The notes: a model not told the origin generated them from the sequence alone. Positions 15,783 to 25,283 are shown, counted from the first letter of the stretch. The stretch is DNA of 42,413 bases from Kribbella antiqua (GCF_004345665.1 NZ_SLWR01000023.1:1-42413), one strand, 5' to 3'. Numbers and translations are program-made.

Positions 15783-18700
15783 ATGTCTCCTTATCGGCGT
15801 GCCCGCGTGCGGAAGTCTCCGCGCATCGTGGCCATTCTTGTGTCGTTCGCATTACTGGTGACCGGGTTGGAAGTGCAGCAAGCTGCGGCGGCCGCCCCGG
15901 CCGCGGACCCGAGACCGGCGCCGGCGATGGTGGCGTCACGTCCAGACCTGGTCTCGGCGGTGGTGACGGCTCGTTCGCAGGGCTCGAAGGTTGAGGTCGA
16001 GTCGATGCGGTCGGAGACATCGACGACGTGGGCGAATCCGGATGGGACGATGACGACGGAGGCGCATGCGTCGCCGATCCGGTTCAAGACCGCGAAGGGT
16101 GCTTGGCAGTCAATCGACTTGACGCTTGCCATGGCCACCGACGGCACGGTCGCGTCCCGCGGCCACGGGTTGGGTCTGCAGTTCGGTAGGCAGAACTCGG
16201 CGGTTGGTGGTGTGTTCGCATCGGCTACAGCTGGCACCGGCCGCCAGGTCGAGTGGCTGGCGCCGTGGAAGCTTTCCAAACCGACACTCGCTGGGACCAA
16301 GGCAACTTACACCGACGTACAGCCAGGGGTGGATCTTCGGCTGGACGCGCGTCGCTCTGGTTTCGAGGTCGACTTCGTCGTGAAGCAGCGCCCGGCCACG
16401 GCGCCAACGTGGCGGATCCCGTTGCGCACAAAGGGCTTGACCGCGCGGCAGGCCGCGGACGGGGTGATCGAGTTCGTTGACGCCAAGGGTGTTGTTCGGT
16501 CGCGCATCCCGGTCGGCCAGATGTGGGACGCGGTCACCGACGAGCACACGAAGATGCCCGTGAACACCGCCGCGGTGAGCATGTCGCTGGAGCAGGTCTC
16601 GCCGGGGAAGGCGACGCTGGTGCTCGCACCGGACGCGGCGTGGCTGCTGGATCCGGCACGCGTGTTTCCGGTGACGGTGGACCCGACGTACGCAAACGTG
16701 GCCGTTATGTCGACTTTCGACACATTCGTGCAGTCCGGCTGGCCCAATGACCTGTCGTCGACGGTGGATCTGCGGGTTGGCAAGAACGGCACCGCGACCG
16801 AGCGGTCGTTCCTCAACTTCCCGGGTTCGTCGTTCCAGGGCAAGAAGGTGGTGTCGGCGTATTTGTCGTTGATGCAGTACGGGTCGACGACCTGCACGGC
16901 GACGCAGATGAACCTGCATGCATCGTTGCCGGCGTCAACGTCGACGCGGTGGTCGTCCATGCCGGTGACGAGCCAGCAAGTGTGGGGTTCGGTGTCTGCG
17001 GCGAAGGGCTTCTCCAGTGCCTGTGCGGCCGACCGCGTGTATGTGAACATGACCGGACTGGCGCAGTACTGGTCCGGCACCACGGACGCAACGGTCGCGG
17101 TGATGCTGAAGGCGGCGAACGAGGCCGATGCGAACGCGTGGAAGCGGTTCTACTCCACCGAAGGACCGGCCGACCCCTATATCTCGCTGACCTGGAACCG
17201 GCCGCCGAATCAGCCCGCCACAGTGGAGACGACCGAGGCTGTCCCGTACGCGGCACCGGGCGACACCCAGTCGTACATGTACTCACCGACTCTGCGGCCG
17301 TGGGTACGAACCAAGGCGACGGACCCGGATGGCAACACGGTGAAGTATGTGTTCGAGTTCTTCACTGGTAGCGGCCCGACGTTCAATCTGCTCGGCACGT
17401 GTACGTCGTCGGTGTATGCCTCCGGTACGACGGCCGGCTGCCGCCCGGCTGCGGATCTGCCGGACAACACGCTGTTGTATATCCGCGCGAAAGCGAACGA
17501 CGGCAGCAGCGACGGCCCGTGGACGAGTTACCAGAGCCGGCTGCGGATCGGAGCGGCGAAGCCAGCGGCTCCGGAGGTTTCGTGCCCGGCGCCGTACGAT
17601 TCGAACAACACTTGGCAGGACAACCCGCCGGCCGCCGACGTCGTGTGCACGGTCGCTGCGGCCGGCGCCGGGTACATCGCGCCGGGCTATGTTCGCCTGA
17701 CTGTGGACGGCAAACCGGTGGCAACCAACTTCACCGGAGGTGCTGCGGGCCAGATCAAAATCACCCCTTCAAGCGATCCGGCGGTCGCGAAAACCACTGT
17801 GACGATCCCGAAGGGAACGCCGGGTCTTCACACGATCAATGCCTACGCCGAGACGCCGGCCGGACTGCTGTCGGCAAGCCCGGGGGCCGAGTACAGCATT
17901 GGCTGGGGCGGCACTTCCCTGTCGTCCCCGAGTGCCGACCGGCGTATCACCACGGCAGGAGGCGTGACGATCGCCGCGTCGGGTCCACCGAAGGGTTCTG
18001 GCTCTGCGCCGACTGCCAAGCTCAAATGGAGACTCTCGGGCTACGATCACACGAACAGCGAACTCGTCGGCTGGAACGACGGGCCGAACCTCACTGTGAC
18101 GGATAACGGCACGGCTGGCGTCATCGTGAACGGCGTCTGGGACACCACCTCCGCGACGACAGACAGTCAATTGGATGCTGACCCCAACACGGCCGGTGTG
18201 CAGCCGACGACAGTGTCCGCGTCAAGGCCTGTTCTGCTGGATGTGCAGGTGTGCCTGACGTATACGACCGCCACCCAATGCACCTGGTCACAGCAGGCCG
18301 TCTCGGTACTTCGCGTGCCCCATGCGTTCGGCGGTGACTTCCCGACCGCGGCCGCTGGTGCTGGGCAGGTGGCTTTGTGGACGGGGGAGTTCAACCTCAA
18401 CGTGACAGACGCCTCTGTCGGCACGCCCGACGGCTCGCTGGCGCTCTCACGCTCACATTCGACCTTCGATGGGCCCACAGATGCGACAACTGGGATCTTT
18501 GGGCCAGGGTGGACCGCACAGTTGGATGGCCCGACCGATCAGGAAATCGGAATACAGGTCCTCGATTCATCGCGAACCAACGGCATCATCGCCTTTCTTG
18601 ACGGCGTCTCAACCCCGCTGGTCTTCAGCACCCCGGATGGCGCGCGCCGCAGCACGGCGACGTTCCCGACGGGTACGTGGCAGCCGGCCGACCAGTGGAC

Positions 18701-21700
18701 TACTGACACCAAGGTCAAACTCACCGTCTCAGGGACCGGCCTGGCCACGAAGCTGACACTCGCCAACGAGGCGGGCGACACAACGACGTTCGTCTTAGCC
18801 GCGCCACTGTCCGCGACCACCGACGCCCAGTTCAAACCTGACGCCGTGACCGAGGCGGACAGCGGGGACACCACGCGATACCTGTACGATCCGGCGAACC
18901 CGAGTCTCGTAGCGAGGATTCTCGCTCCCGCCCCGACGGGAGTCACCTGCGTGTCTGGCGGACAGTACACCGGGGCCGTTGGTTGCCAATCGCTGCGCCT
19001 GCAGTACGGGTCAGGCGCAACCAGCGGACTCCTGACGAGCGTCTGGCTGGACGTGTACAACCCCGCGAAGACCGGCGGAGCGGGAATGGACTCGATCCAG
19101 ATGGCGACATACAGCTATGACACCTCAGGCCGGCTGGCGAGCGTCACCGATCCGCGCTCAGGGCTGACCACCGGATACACCTATGATGCGGCGAACCGCC
19201 TGACGTCGGTGACTCCACCAGGCCTGAAGCCCTACGTCCTCAACTACGCCGTCGTCGGCGCAAACACCAAGCTGACCTCGGTGACTCGTGTACGGCCGTC
19301 CACCGATTCTGCTGGCGGCGTCGCGACACTCGCCTCGTTCGTTTACGACGTGCAGGCGACGGGCCCGGGGTTGCCCGACCTGTCCTCGGCATCGGTGGCC
19401 CGCTGGGGTCAGCGCGTCACACCGACGCATGGCTTTGCCGTCTTCGGACCAGACCATCCCGCGCCAGGCACCACGCCCGGCGAGGTCGCAGCCAACGACT
19501 GGCAATACGCACAGTTCCAATACACCGACGACGAAGGCGTCACGATCAACACTGCAGACTTCGGAGCCGGAGCGTGGCAATACTCGGCCAGCGAGCGCGA
19601 CGAATGGTCCAACATCACTCGGTCTCTCGACCAGCGCGCGATCCGCGAGATCCTTGACAATGCCTTGCCGTCCTCGGCGGCCGACCTTCTCGGGACGACC
19701 TCGGTCTACAACGACGCGATCCAGAACACAGACGGCGTGACCATCGTCCCGGCCGACACTCGGCTCACAGACACCTACGGCCCCGTCCGTGACGCTTCCA
19801 CCTCCAGCGGCACGGTCAGGCCTGTCCGACTGCACACGCACCTCGCCTACGACGAAAACGCACCGAACGGCGGCATCAGTCCCTTCACGAATACCCCCTA
19901 CGGGTTGATGACGAGTACGACAAAGTCTGCGTTCGACCCCGGAGCCTCAACGGATGAGGTTGTACTGCGCACGATCCACGACTACTCAGCCGCCGTCACG
20001 GGTGGAACGGACGGCTGGGAGGCAGGCGAGGCTTCGCGCATCATCACCGATCTGGACCTCGACGGTCAGCGAAGCACCGGAGACCTTGTCAGCTTCGTGC
20101 GGCGTGACTCCGACGGCCGAGTGGTGGAGAACAGGCAGCCGAAGTCGGCCGACGCCGGCGGTGACGCAGGCACGACGCTAACCGCCTACTACACGGCTGG
20201 CACCAACAGCGATGCCGCGGAGTGCGGCAACAAGCCGGAGTGGGCCGGTCTGACATGCAAGACCTCCCCAGCTGCTGCGCCCAGCTCGGCCGCTGGACAG
20301 CCCGCGACCCCGAGCTTGCCGTCGTCGAGGATCACTCAGTACAACTACCTGCTGCAACCTACGGTGATCGAACAAACGTCGGGCAGTGTTACCCGAACAG
20401 CCACTACTGTCTACCGACTCGATGGCCAGGTCGACAACACGCGCACCACTGTGACCGGGATGACCGGGTCGGCACCCAACACGGCGAAGTACACAACCTA
20501 CGACCCGGCAACCGGTGCCGCGACCACGATCACCGCACGCAACAGTGACGCAACTATCGCTGGAACCGTGACGACAACCTATGACACGTGGGGCCGCCCG
20601 ATCAGCTACCAGCCGTCCGGCGAGACCGCGACCACAACCGCCTACGACATCGGCGGCGGCGTCAAGACCATCGTCGACCCGAACGGCACCACCCAGTACA
20701 CCTACGACGGGACCGACGCCGCCGGTCGCGTCGAGCACCGAGGTCTGCCAACCAAGATCGAGATCACGTCCGGATCCTCAATCTGGTCCTCGACAGGCGC
20801 ATACGACGCCGCCGGCACGCTGACAGTCCAGAAGCTGCCAGGCGGCATCGCACGCACCCTCAGCACCGACATCACAGGATCGCCGGTGGGCCTGGATTAC
20901 ACCGGCCAGCTGACCACAGTGAACCCTGACGGCTCATCGACCACAATTCCCGACGGCGGCTGGCTCAGCTGGTCCCAGGACCGCGACGTCGTGGGCCGCG
21001 TGACGCGCGAGTGGACACCGGATGGCGCCGCCTTCACCGGCCCACCCAACGGCGGCTCCGGCGACGTCGGCGACGCCATCCCATACGACCGATCGATCAC
21101 CTACGACCCGGCCGGTCGGCTCACTCGGGTGAACGACCGCACCGCGGCGGGATCGGGAGTCGACGTCACCGACCCTGCCCAGGCCCCAGCATGTACCACC
21201 CGCACGTACGCATTCGACACCAACGGGAACCGCCTGTCACAAGCGGTGGCGCCGGCTGCCGGCGACGGTAGCTGCACGACTGCAGGCGGCACGACGGCCA
21301 CGCATCAATTCGACACCGCTGACCGTCCCACCTCCGGCGCCTCCGGACAGGGCAGCTATGTCTACGACGCGCTGGGACGGACACTGACGATTCCCGCATC
21401 AGACGCACCAAAACCCGCCGCGGGGGACATCAGCCTGACCTACTTCGACAACGACATCGTCAAGTCGATCACCCAGGCAGGCTCGACCACCACCTTGGGC
21501 CTCGACGCCATGGATCGACGATCGACCGAAACCGTCGGCGCCACACAGACGGTGCGGCACTACACCGACACCAGCGACAACCCGACCTGGATCAGCGACG
21601 GCGCCACCAGCACCCGGTATGCCCGTCTGATAGACACGCAGCTAGGTCTCATCGTCCAAACGGGCGGGTCGGCACAGGTGCCCTTCACCAACTTCCACGG

Positions 21701-22445
21701 CGACATCGTGACGACCTCCACGATTCCGAACTCTCAGGCCACGGCAACGAGCATCGGCGGATGGAGCTCATTCGACGAGTATGGGCAGGCTCAGGGTGCG
21801 AGCAGTGCCGGCTACGCCTGGCTAGGTGGCGCGACCCGCTCAACAACCGACACCGGTCTAATTCTCTTGGGCGCCCGTGTCTACAACCCGGCCACAGGGC
21901 TGTTCACGAGCCAAGACCCCGTAGCAGGCGGCAGCAACACGAGCCAGGGCTACTGCAACGCCGACCCCGTGAACTGCTCCGACATCAGTGGCCTATACAC
22001 CTACACCCTCATCTATGCGCTAGGCCACTACCGCAAATCGGCCTACTACTTCTTCATGTATCTCATCCGCTGCTTCACCTGCTACTTCCCAATCCCAGGT
22101 GCTCGCGCTCTGAAGTACAACACCCGGATGGACCTTCGACCAGGGGGCCTCTGGTTCCCCGTTTGGGTCCAGGCGATCTGGTGGAGTAACTCGAGCGCGG
22201 GGTGGAGGTTCAAGACGCTGCATGGCCACCCCGACTATCCTGGGTACATCCAGTTCACTTTCACCAAGTCCTCAGCCGGGTGGCTCTACCTGACCATCTA
22301 CGGATGGGTGCCGTGGTGGTCCTTCGCAGGGCTCTGGATCCCGAAGCCGATCTATGTTGCAAGGGCAAGGCGGACGTGGAACCAGTTTGCCCTCAACCTC
22401 TGGTACCTCGCCTGTCGCACAGGTGGGAGCTATCTGCTGTGCTGA
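15783..22445 (+). CDS. Secreted RHS/YD-repeat polymorphic toxin
   Basis: A 2220-residue protein. Residues 1-40 are a signal peptide (MSPYRRARVRKSPR, hydrophobic core, AAAA). Residues about 305-470 resemble a DNRLRE surface domain (TFDTFVQSGWPNDLSSTVDLRVG). YD repeats run from about 1110 (YSYDTSGRLASVTDPRSG, YTYDAANRLTSV) to about 1900, forming the RHS shell. The RHS-associated core is at about 2029-2046 (GARVYNPATGLFTSQDPV). The last 150 residues (from 2071, base 21993) are a variable module rich in Trp and Tyr, with a hydrophobic start (LYTYTLIYALGHYRKSAYYFF), SSAGWRFKTLHGHPDYPGYI, a second SSAGWLYLTIYGW unit, and no nuclease or deaminase motif I recognise. In this family the shell encloses the C-terminal toxin and releases it after self-cleavage. 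The ATG start has only a weak GGGGTGGGG site. Confidence 0.93.
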   Translation: MSPYRRARVRKSPRIVAILVSFALLVTGLEVQQAAAAAPAADPRPAPAMVASRPDLVSAVVTARSQGSKVEVESMRSETSTTWANPDGTMTTEAHASPIRFKTAKGAWQSIDLTLAMATDGTVASRGHGLGLQFGRQNSAVGGVFASATAGTGRQVEWLAPWKLSKPTLAGTKATYTDVQPGVDLRLDARRSGFEVDFVVKQRPATAPTWRIPLRTKGLTARQAADGVIEFVDAKGVVRSRIPVGQMWDAVTDEHTKMPVNTAAVSMSLEQVSPGKATLVLAPDAAWLLDPARVFPVTVDPTYANVAVMSTFDTFVQSGWPNDLSSTVDLRVGKNGTATERSFLNFPGSSFQGKKVVSAYLSLMQYGSTTCTATQMNLHASLPASTSTRWSSMPVTSQQVWGSVSAAKGFSSACAADRVYVNMTGLAQYWSGTTDATVAVMLKAANEADANAWKRFYSTEGPADPYISLTWNRPPNQPATVETTEAVPYAAPGDTQSYMYSPTLRPWVRTKATDPDGNTVKYVFEFFTGSGPTFNLLGTCTSSVYASGTTAGCRPAADLPDNTLLYIRAKANDGSSDGPWTSYQSRLRIGAAKPAAPEVSCPAPYDSNNTWQDNPPAADVVCTVAAAGAGYIAPGYVRLTVDGKPVATNFTGGAAGQIKITPSSDPAVAKTTVTIPKGTPGLHTINAYAETPAGLLSASPGAEYSIGWGGTSLSSPSADRRITTAGGVTIAASGPPKGSGSAPTAKLKWRLSGYDHTNSELVGWNDGPNLTVTDNGTAGVIVNGVWDTTSATTDSQLDADPNTAGVQPTTVSASRPVLLDVQVCLTYTTATQCTWSQQAVSVLRVPHAFGGDFPTAAAGAGQVALWTGEFNLNVTDASVGTPDGSLALSRSHSTFDGPTDATTGIFGPGWTAQLDGPTDQEIGIQVLDSSRTNGIIAFLDGVSTPLVFSTPDGARRSTATFPTGTWQPADQWTTDTKVKLTVSGTGLATKLTLANEAGDTTTFVLAAPLSATTDAQFKPDAVTEADSGDTTRYLYDPANPSLVARILAPAPTGVTCVSGGQYTGAVGCQSLRLQYGSGATSGLLTSVWLDVYNPAKTGGAGMDSIQMATYSYDTSGRLASVTDPRSGLTTGYTYDAANRLTSVTPPGLKPYVLNYAVVGANTKLTSVTRVRPSTDSAGGVATLASFVYDVQATGPGLPDLSSASVARWGQRVTPTHGFAVFGPDHPAPGTTPGEVAANDWQYAQFQYTDDEGVTINTADFGAGAWQYSASERDEWSNITRSLDQRAIREILDNALPSSAADLLGTTSVYNDAIQNTDGVTIVPADTRLTDTYGPVRDASTSSGTVRPVRLHTHLAYDENAPNGGISPFTNTPYGLMTSTTKSAFDPGASTDEVVLRTIHDYSAAVTGGTDGWEAGEASRIITDLDLDGQRSTGDLVSFVRRDSDGRVVENRQPKSADAGGDAGTTLTAYYTAGTNSDAAECGNKPEWAGLTCKTSPAAAPSSAAGQPATPSLPSSRITQYNYLLQPTVIEQTSGSVTRTATTVYRLDGQVDNTRTTVTGMTGSAPNTAKYTTYDPATGAATTITARNSDATIAGTVTTTYDTWGRPISYQPSGETATTTAYDIGGGVKTIVDPNGTTQYTYDGTDAAGRVEHRGLPTKIEITSGSSIWSSTGAYDAAGTLTVQKLPGGIARTLSTDITGSPVGLDYTGQLTTVNPDGSSTTIPDGGWLSWSQDRDVVGRVTREWTPDGAAFTGPPNGGSGDVGDAIPYDRSITYDPAGRLTRVNDRTAAGSGVDVTDPAQAPACTTRTYAFDTNGNRLSQAVAPAAGDGSCTTAGGTTATHQFDTADRPTSGASGQGSYVYDALGRTLTIPASDAPKPAAGDISLTYFDNDIVKSITQAGSTTTLGLDAMDRRSTETVGATQTVRHYTDTSDNPTWISDGATSTRYARLIDTQLGLIVQTGGSAQVPFTNFHGDIVTTSTIPNSQATATSIGGWSSFDEYGQAQGASSAGYAWLGGATRSTTDTGLILLGARVYNPATGLFTSQDPVAGGSNTSQGYCNADPVNCSDISGLYTYTLIYALGHYRKSAYYFFMYLIRCFTCYFPIPGARALKYNTRMDLRPGGLWFPVWVQAIWWSNSSAGWRFKTLHGHPDYPGYIQFTFTKSSAGWLYLTIYGWVPWWSFAGLWIPKPIYVARARRTWNQFALNLWYLACRTGGSYLLC

Positions 22446-22493
22446 GCGTAACCAGATGGGCCGGCACCGCGCAGAAGGGACGGCACCGAGCAC

Positions 22494-22811
22494 ATGATGG
22501 TTCCCCCGCGGAGGCAGCGCCGCATGATTGCTGTCGCCTACGTGTCGGTCGTCATCGCACTTGCCGTCTTGGTCGCGGTGCCGGAGCAGCCGAGCTTCGC
22601 GGCCTATGCCGCCATGATGCTCCTCACTGCTCCACTCAGCCTCCTTCTCTATCTGCCCTACTACTCAATCTCGCTTGGGGTGCTGCCAGTGGACGGCCCC
22701 TCGTGGCTGTGGCTGTTCCCCGTCGCCTGGTACGCCGCGATCGCCGCTGTGCAAGCCTGGCTGGTGGTCAAGTATCTGGACCGTCGCCAGGGTGGCAAGG
22801 AAGCAGCCTGA
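22494..22811 (+). CDS. Small membrane protein, candidate immunity protein
   Basis: A 105-residue protein with about three membrane segments: residues 11-30 (MIAVAYVSVVIALAVLVAV), about 36-60, and about 70-92 (WLWLFPVAWYAAIAAVQAWLV), then a basic tail. It starts 48 bases after the RHS toxin gene on the same strand (ATG 22494 or 22497), the usual place for the cognate immunity gene. A membrane immunity protein would fit a toxin that acts on or in the membrane, as the hydrophobic toxin module suggests. The immunity role is inferred from position only. Confidence 0.75.
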   Translation: MMVPPRRQRRMIAVAYVSVVIALAVLVAVPEQPSFAAYAAMMLLTAPLSLLLYLPYYSISLGVLPVDGPSWLWLFPVAWYAAIAAVQAWLVVKYLDRRQGGKEAA

Positions 22812-22871
22812 TCGGCCAACGCCCTACCAGGCAGCCAATGTGGCGACCCCGGGTTTCGGCGAGATCGAGCG

Positions 22872-23003
22872 CGGCTGCTGGTGAACTACCGGGTGAACCC
22901 CGAAGACTCGGCACGGGCTCTTCTGGCACCGTTTCGCCCTCAGTTGGTGAGGGTTCCGCGGTCGCCGGCATCTGCCTGATCCGGCTCGGCGCCATGCGGG
23001 TTG
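22872..23003 (+). pseudogene. DUF2071-family fragment, frameshifted
   Basis: One frame reads RLLVNYRVNPEDSARALLAPFRPQLV and a second frame continues GEGSAVAGICLIRLGAMR. Together they match the start of DUF2071 proteins (VNYRVDP...LLP..FRP.LV.G.AVAGICLIRL). A frameshift near 22950 joins the two, and everything after about residue 45 is gone. It is a decayed gene. Confidence 0.6.
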
Positions 23004-23150
23004 CCAGATTCTTCTCAAGGCCACCGCACACTCGCTCACCTCGCGCATGCAATCCGCGCGTTGCTCATCGCCAAGCTCAACCTCCGCGACCGCGTCCAAG
23101 CCGTCGTCCTCGTCGACGAATCCGGCCTCGTCGAACCCCGAACCTCCTAA
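23004..23150 (+). pseudogene. Remnant of a NarL/LuxR-type response regulator
   Basis: The final frame ends KLNLRDRVQAVVLVDESGLV before TAA at 23148, the typical end of NarL-family response regulators. Upstream, ILLKATAHS (another frame, about 23007-23035) and LAHAIRA resemble the receiver-domain end (GFLLKDT...LVHAIR). The linker and most of the HTH domain are deleted. It directly abuts the DUF2071 fragment, so this short gap is a small graveyard of genes. Confidence 0.6.
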
Positions 23151-23157
23151 GCGCAAC

Positions 23158-23781
23158 CTAGGCCAAAGCGTCGGCCACGATGTTTGATCCGGGTCGGGTC
23201 GGTGCCGTGGGGCCGGACGGGTCGATTCGGGTAAGGACCGCATCGATGGCGTCGTGTCGCTGGTACGGGCGCCAATGAGTGACGTATGGCGGAGTGAGCC
23301 AGCGGGTTCTGCCCGTTCCTTCGGTATAGGTGCCCGGGGCAATGACCCAGCCCGATGGACTGTCGATCAGCCGACCGCCAGCGGCGGCGAGTTGGTCGCG
23401 TGGCACGGATCCCGCAGTGACGAAGAACTGCCAGCGTCGGGTTGTCGGCGCAATCGAGGTTGGGCATTGCGTCTTCAGGTGGTGATGTAGAGGCGCGCCG
23501 AGCTGTGCTGGTAGTTCCAGTACGTCGAAGTCGCGGGCGAGGATCGCGATCGCCCAGCGTGTGCTGCAGAAGGCGTTCTCGGCCATGGTGGTTGTTGAGA
23601 TTGCGGGGGACTGGGTGTGGACGAGATGCGGATCGATGCACTCGCGGAGTTCGCAGGGGCAGAGGCCGTTGCGGGGTACGGCGAGGCGGGCGATTGGCCA
23701 GTCGTGGTCGACGTATTGGACAGCGAGGCGCTGGAGTCGATTGGCGTGGCGCCCCGCGGCCCAGGAGAAGAGGTCAAACAC
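23158..23781 (-). CDS. Prim-pol N-terminal-like protein (207 aa)
   Basis: A soluble protein whose first 100 residues follow the pattern of the bifunctional DNA primase/polymerase N-terminal domain found in small actinobacterial proteins: AVQYVDHDWPIARL, a Cys pair (LCPCELREC), then WAIAILARDFDVLELPAQLG. The second half (RRWQFFVTAGSVP, GRLIDSPSGWVIAPGTYTEGTGRTRWLTPPY) continues the match. The acidic residues needed for polymerase activity are not obvious, so many such short relatives may be non-catalytic. Its start overlaps the end of the methyltransferase gene by 8 bases, so it is the second gene of that operon. Confidence 0.72.
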   Translation of the reverse strand: MFDLFSWAAGRHANRLQRLAVQYVDHDWPIARLAVPRNGLCPCELRECIDPHLVHTQSPAISTTTMAENAFCSTRWAIAILARDFDVLELPAQLGAPLHHHLKTQCPTSIAPTTRRWQFFVTAGSVPRDQLAAAGGRLIDSPSGWVIAPGTYTEGTGRTRWLTPPYVTHWRPYQRHDAIDAVLTRIDPSGPTAPTRPGSNIVADALA

Positions 23782-24601
23782 GCTTGCCTACCGCGAGGAA
23801 TAGGGAGCTTGCGTGGACGAGGTCGGGTTGGTGATCTGCCAGCCTTGCGCAGGTGAGGGCGGTCTCCAGCGGATTGGGCTCGAGGAGTGAGGGTGGCATC
23901 GGTGTGCCGCGGTAGTGGGCGTCGATCAGGACGGTGAGCCAGCCGCCGGGGCCGGTGAGGCCGTGGATTCGGACCTGGGAGACGAGGCGATCCAGTTCAG
24001 AGCGGAGCTGAGCCACCGAGTGGTAGTAGGTGTTCGCCATGCGCTCGTTCGCCGGGCTGTGACCGTCGTGGAGGATCTGCTCGACGATTGGCTGTCGGCG
24101 TTCGAGTGTGTTGGCGAGGGTTGAGCCGATGAGGTTGGCGGCGCGGTTGATCGCGATGACGGCCAGCGTTCCGCCTGGTCGTAGTACTCGGACTGCTTCT
24201 CGGATGGCCAGGCGGCGATCGGCGGGCTCGGTCAAGTGGTACATAGGGCCGGCCATCAGTACGGCGTCCTTGGATTCGTTCGGCCAGGGGAGACGGCGTG
24301 CGTCGCCGACCACGGCTTGTAGTCCCGCCGCGCGGGCTTGGTCGACGTGGTGTTCGACCGGGTCCAGTAGCTCGACGTCGTATCCGCGTTCGGCCAGCCA
24401 GGATGCGTGTACGCCGGGACCGCCGCCGACATCCGCGACTCGGGCGGGTGGCGGTGATAGGTATCGCGTCAGGAGTTCGTGGACTCGCGCTTGTTCGAGC
24501 TGTCCCTTGAGAGTTGACGAGAGTCGCTGGGCCTCGTCCTGGCGGTTCGTGTAGTGGTCGTGGATCGTGGCAACGACCTGTTCCACGTCGGTGCTGGTCA
24601 C
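23774..24601 (-). CDS. SAM-dependent methyltransferase (class I)
   Basis: A 275-residue protein with the usual motif order: motif I VADVGGGPG (55-63), acidic end of strand 2 VELLDP (76-81), VVGDARRLPW, then AVLMAGPMYHL and the strand 5 region VLRPGGTLAVIAINR. The substrate cannot be read from the sequence; the fold is that of small-molecule methyltransferases. The GTG start follows an AAAGGA ribosome site. Two strong hairpins lie between its start and the upstream gene, so its expression may be controlled by RNA structure or a terminator there. Confidence 0.9.
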   Translation of the reverse strand: MTSTDVEQVVATIHDHYTNRQDEAQRLSSTLKGQLEQARVHELLTRYLSPPPARVADVGGGPGVHASWLAERGYDVELLDPVEHHVDQARAAGLQAVVGDARRLPWPNESKDAVLMAGPMYHLTEPADRRLAIREAVRVLRPGGTLAVIAINRAANLIGSTLANTLERRQPIVEQILHDGHSPANERMANTYYHSVAQLRSELDRLVSQVRIHGLTGPGGWLTVLIDAHYRGTPMPPSLLEPNPLETALTCARLADHQPDLVHASSLFLAVGKRV

Positions 24602-24628
24602 CGCTTGGCATTCCTTTCAAGTGTGGAA

Positions 24629-24670
24629 CGGCGGGCGAGCGCGGTTGGTGGTCAGCACGCTCGCCCGCCG
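24629..24670 (-). terminator. Hairpin with 13-bp stem before methyltransferase gene
   Basis: Perfect arms CGGCGGGCGAGCG (24629-24641) and CGCTCGCCCGCCG (24658-24670) with a 16-base loop, 28 bases upstream of the methyltransferase start. It could end transcription of the gene at 24814-25185 or act as a leader structure for the methyltransferase operon. Confidence 0.6.
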
Positions 24671-24680
24671 GCTTCTGGAA

Positions 24681-24738
24681 GGAGTCCCGCCCGCGAGACG
24701 CGCAGGAGATATTCGGGGATCTCGCGGGCGAGGACTCC
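24681..24738 (-). terminator. Long hairpin with 18-bp stem and one bulge
   Basis: Arms GGAGTCCCGCCCGCGAGA (24681-24698) and TCTCGCGGGCGAGGACTCC (24720-24738) pair completely except for one bulged A at 24731; the loop is 21 bases. It lies 75 bases beyond the stop at 24814 on the minus strand and next to the 13-bp hairpin. A terminator is the simplest reading; a structured RNA is the alternative. Confidence 0.6.
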
Positions 24739-24813
24739 GTCAAGGCGAGCCCAGCCCATGCAGGCGTGAGGAGAGGTGCACCTGCATAGGAAGGGGATCC
24801 CGGACTCGCCCGC

Positions 24814-25185
24814 TCAGGGGAATCCGTCGGCGACAATGACTTCGGCGCCTGTCGCTTGACGGAGTTCGGCGTACTTCGAATCCGGGAGATCCCAGCGGCC
24901 GAGGTGCGTCTTGGACGGAACGATCACCGCAGGCGACGGCAGATCCTTCAGCTCGGTCAACAGCGCTGCGAAGGCTCGCGGCTCTGTGCGCTGCTTCTCG
25001 ATGTGCACAGTGCCGAGCGTGCGGCCATGCTGACTTGCGACGTCGGCAAGTCGGCGCTGGAGGATCTCGAACTCGATCTCCTTCATCCAGGGATACCTGC
25101 GGACGTATCCGAGGGCGACCGGAGGTCGATCGCCGATGGCTGACCTGCCGTGCTCTTCGATGTCGGATGTTCTCCCCGTGCTCAC
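24814..25185 (-). CDS. Recombinase-N-terminal-like small protein (123 aa)
   Basis: The frame is open to 25290, but GTG 25185 is the likely start because AGGAG lies just before it. From about residue 22 it reads VALGYVRRYPWMKEIEFEILQRRLADVASQHG, then PAVIVPSKTHLG and TGAEVIVAD, which resembles the resolvase-type N-terminal domain of serine recombinases. The catalytic serine (Y.RVS) is replaced (GYVRRYP), and no DNA-binding domain follows. Short actinobacterial relatives of this sort are probably regulators rather than recombinases. It is divergent from the DUF5919-type regulator. Confidence 0.65.
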   Translation of the reverse strand: MSTGRTSDIEEHGRSAIGDRPPVALGYVRRYPWMKEIEFEILQRRLADVASQHGRTLGTVHIEKQRTEPRAFAALLTELKDLPSPAVIVPSKTHLGRWDLPDSKYAELRQATGAEVIVADGFP

Positions 25186-25283
25186 TGCTGGTGCTCCTGA
25201 TCGGTTTCGGCGTCGATCCGGCGGGACTGCCGGGTCGTGCTCCAAGCCTGTCCGCGGCGATGTGGACAGCAGCACCCTGTGGT

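Noticed and set aside
22202..23161. 319-codon plus-strand frame running past the RHS gene
   Set aside because: It starts inside the toxin module in another frame; only the short GEGSAVAGICLIRL part has meaning, as a DUF2071 relic.
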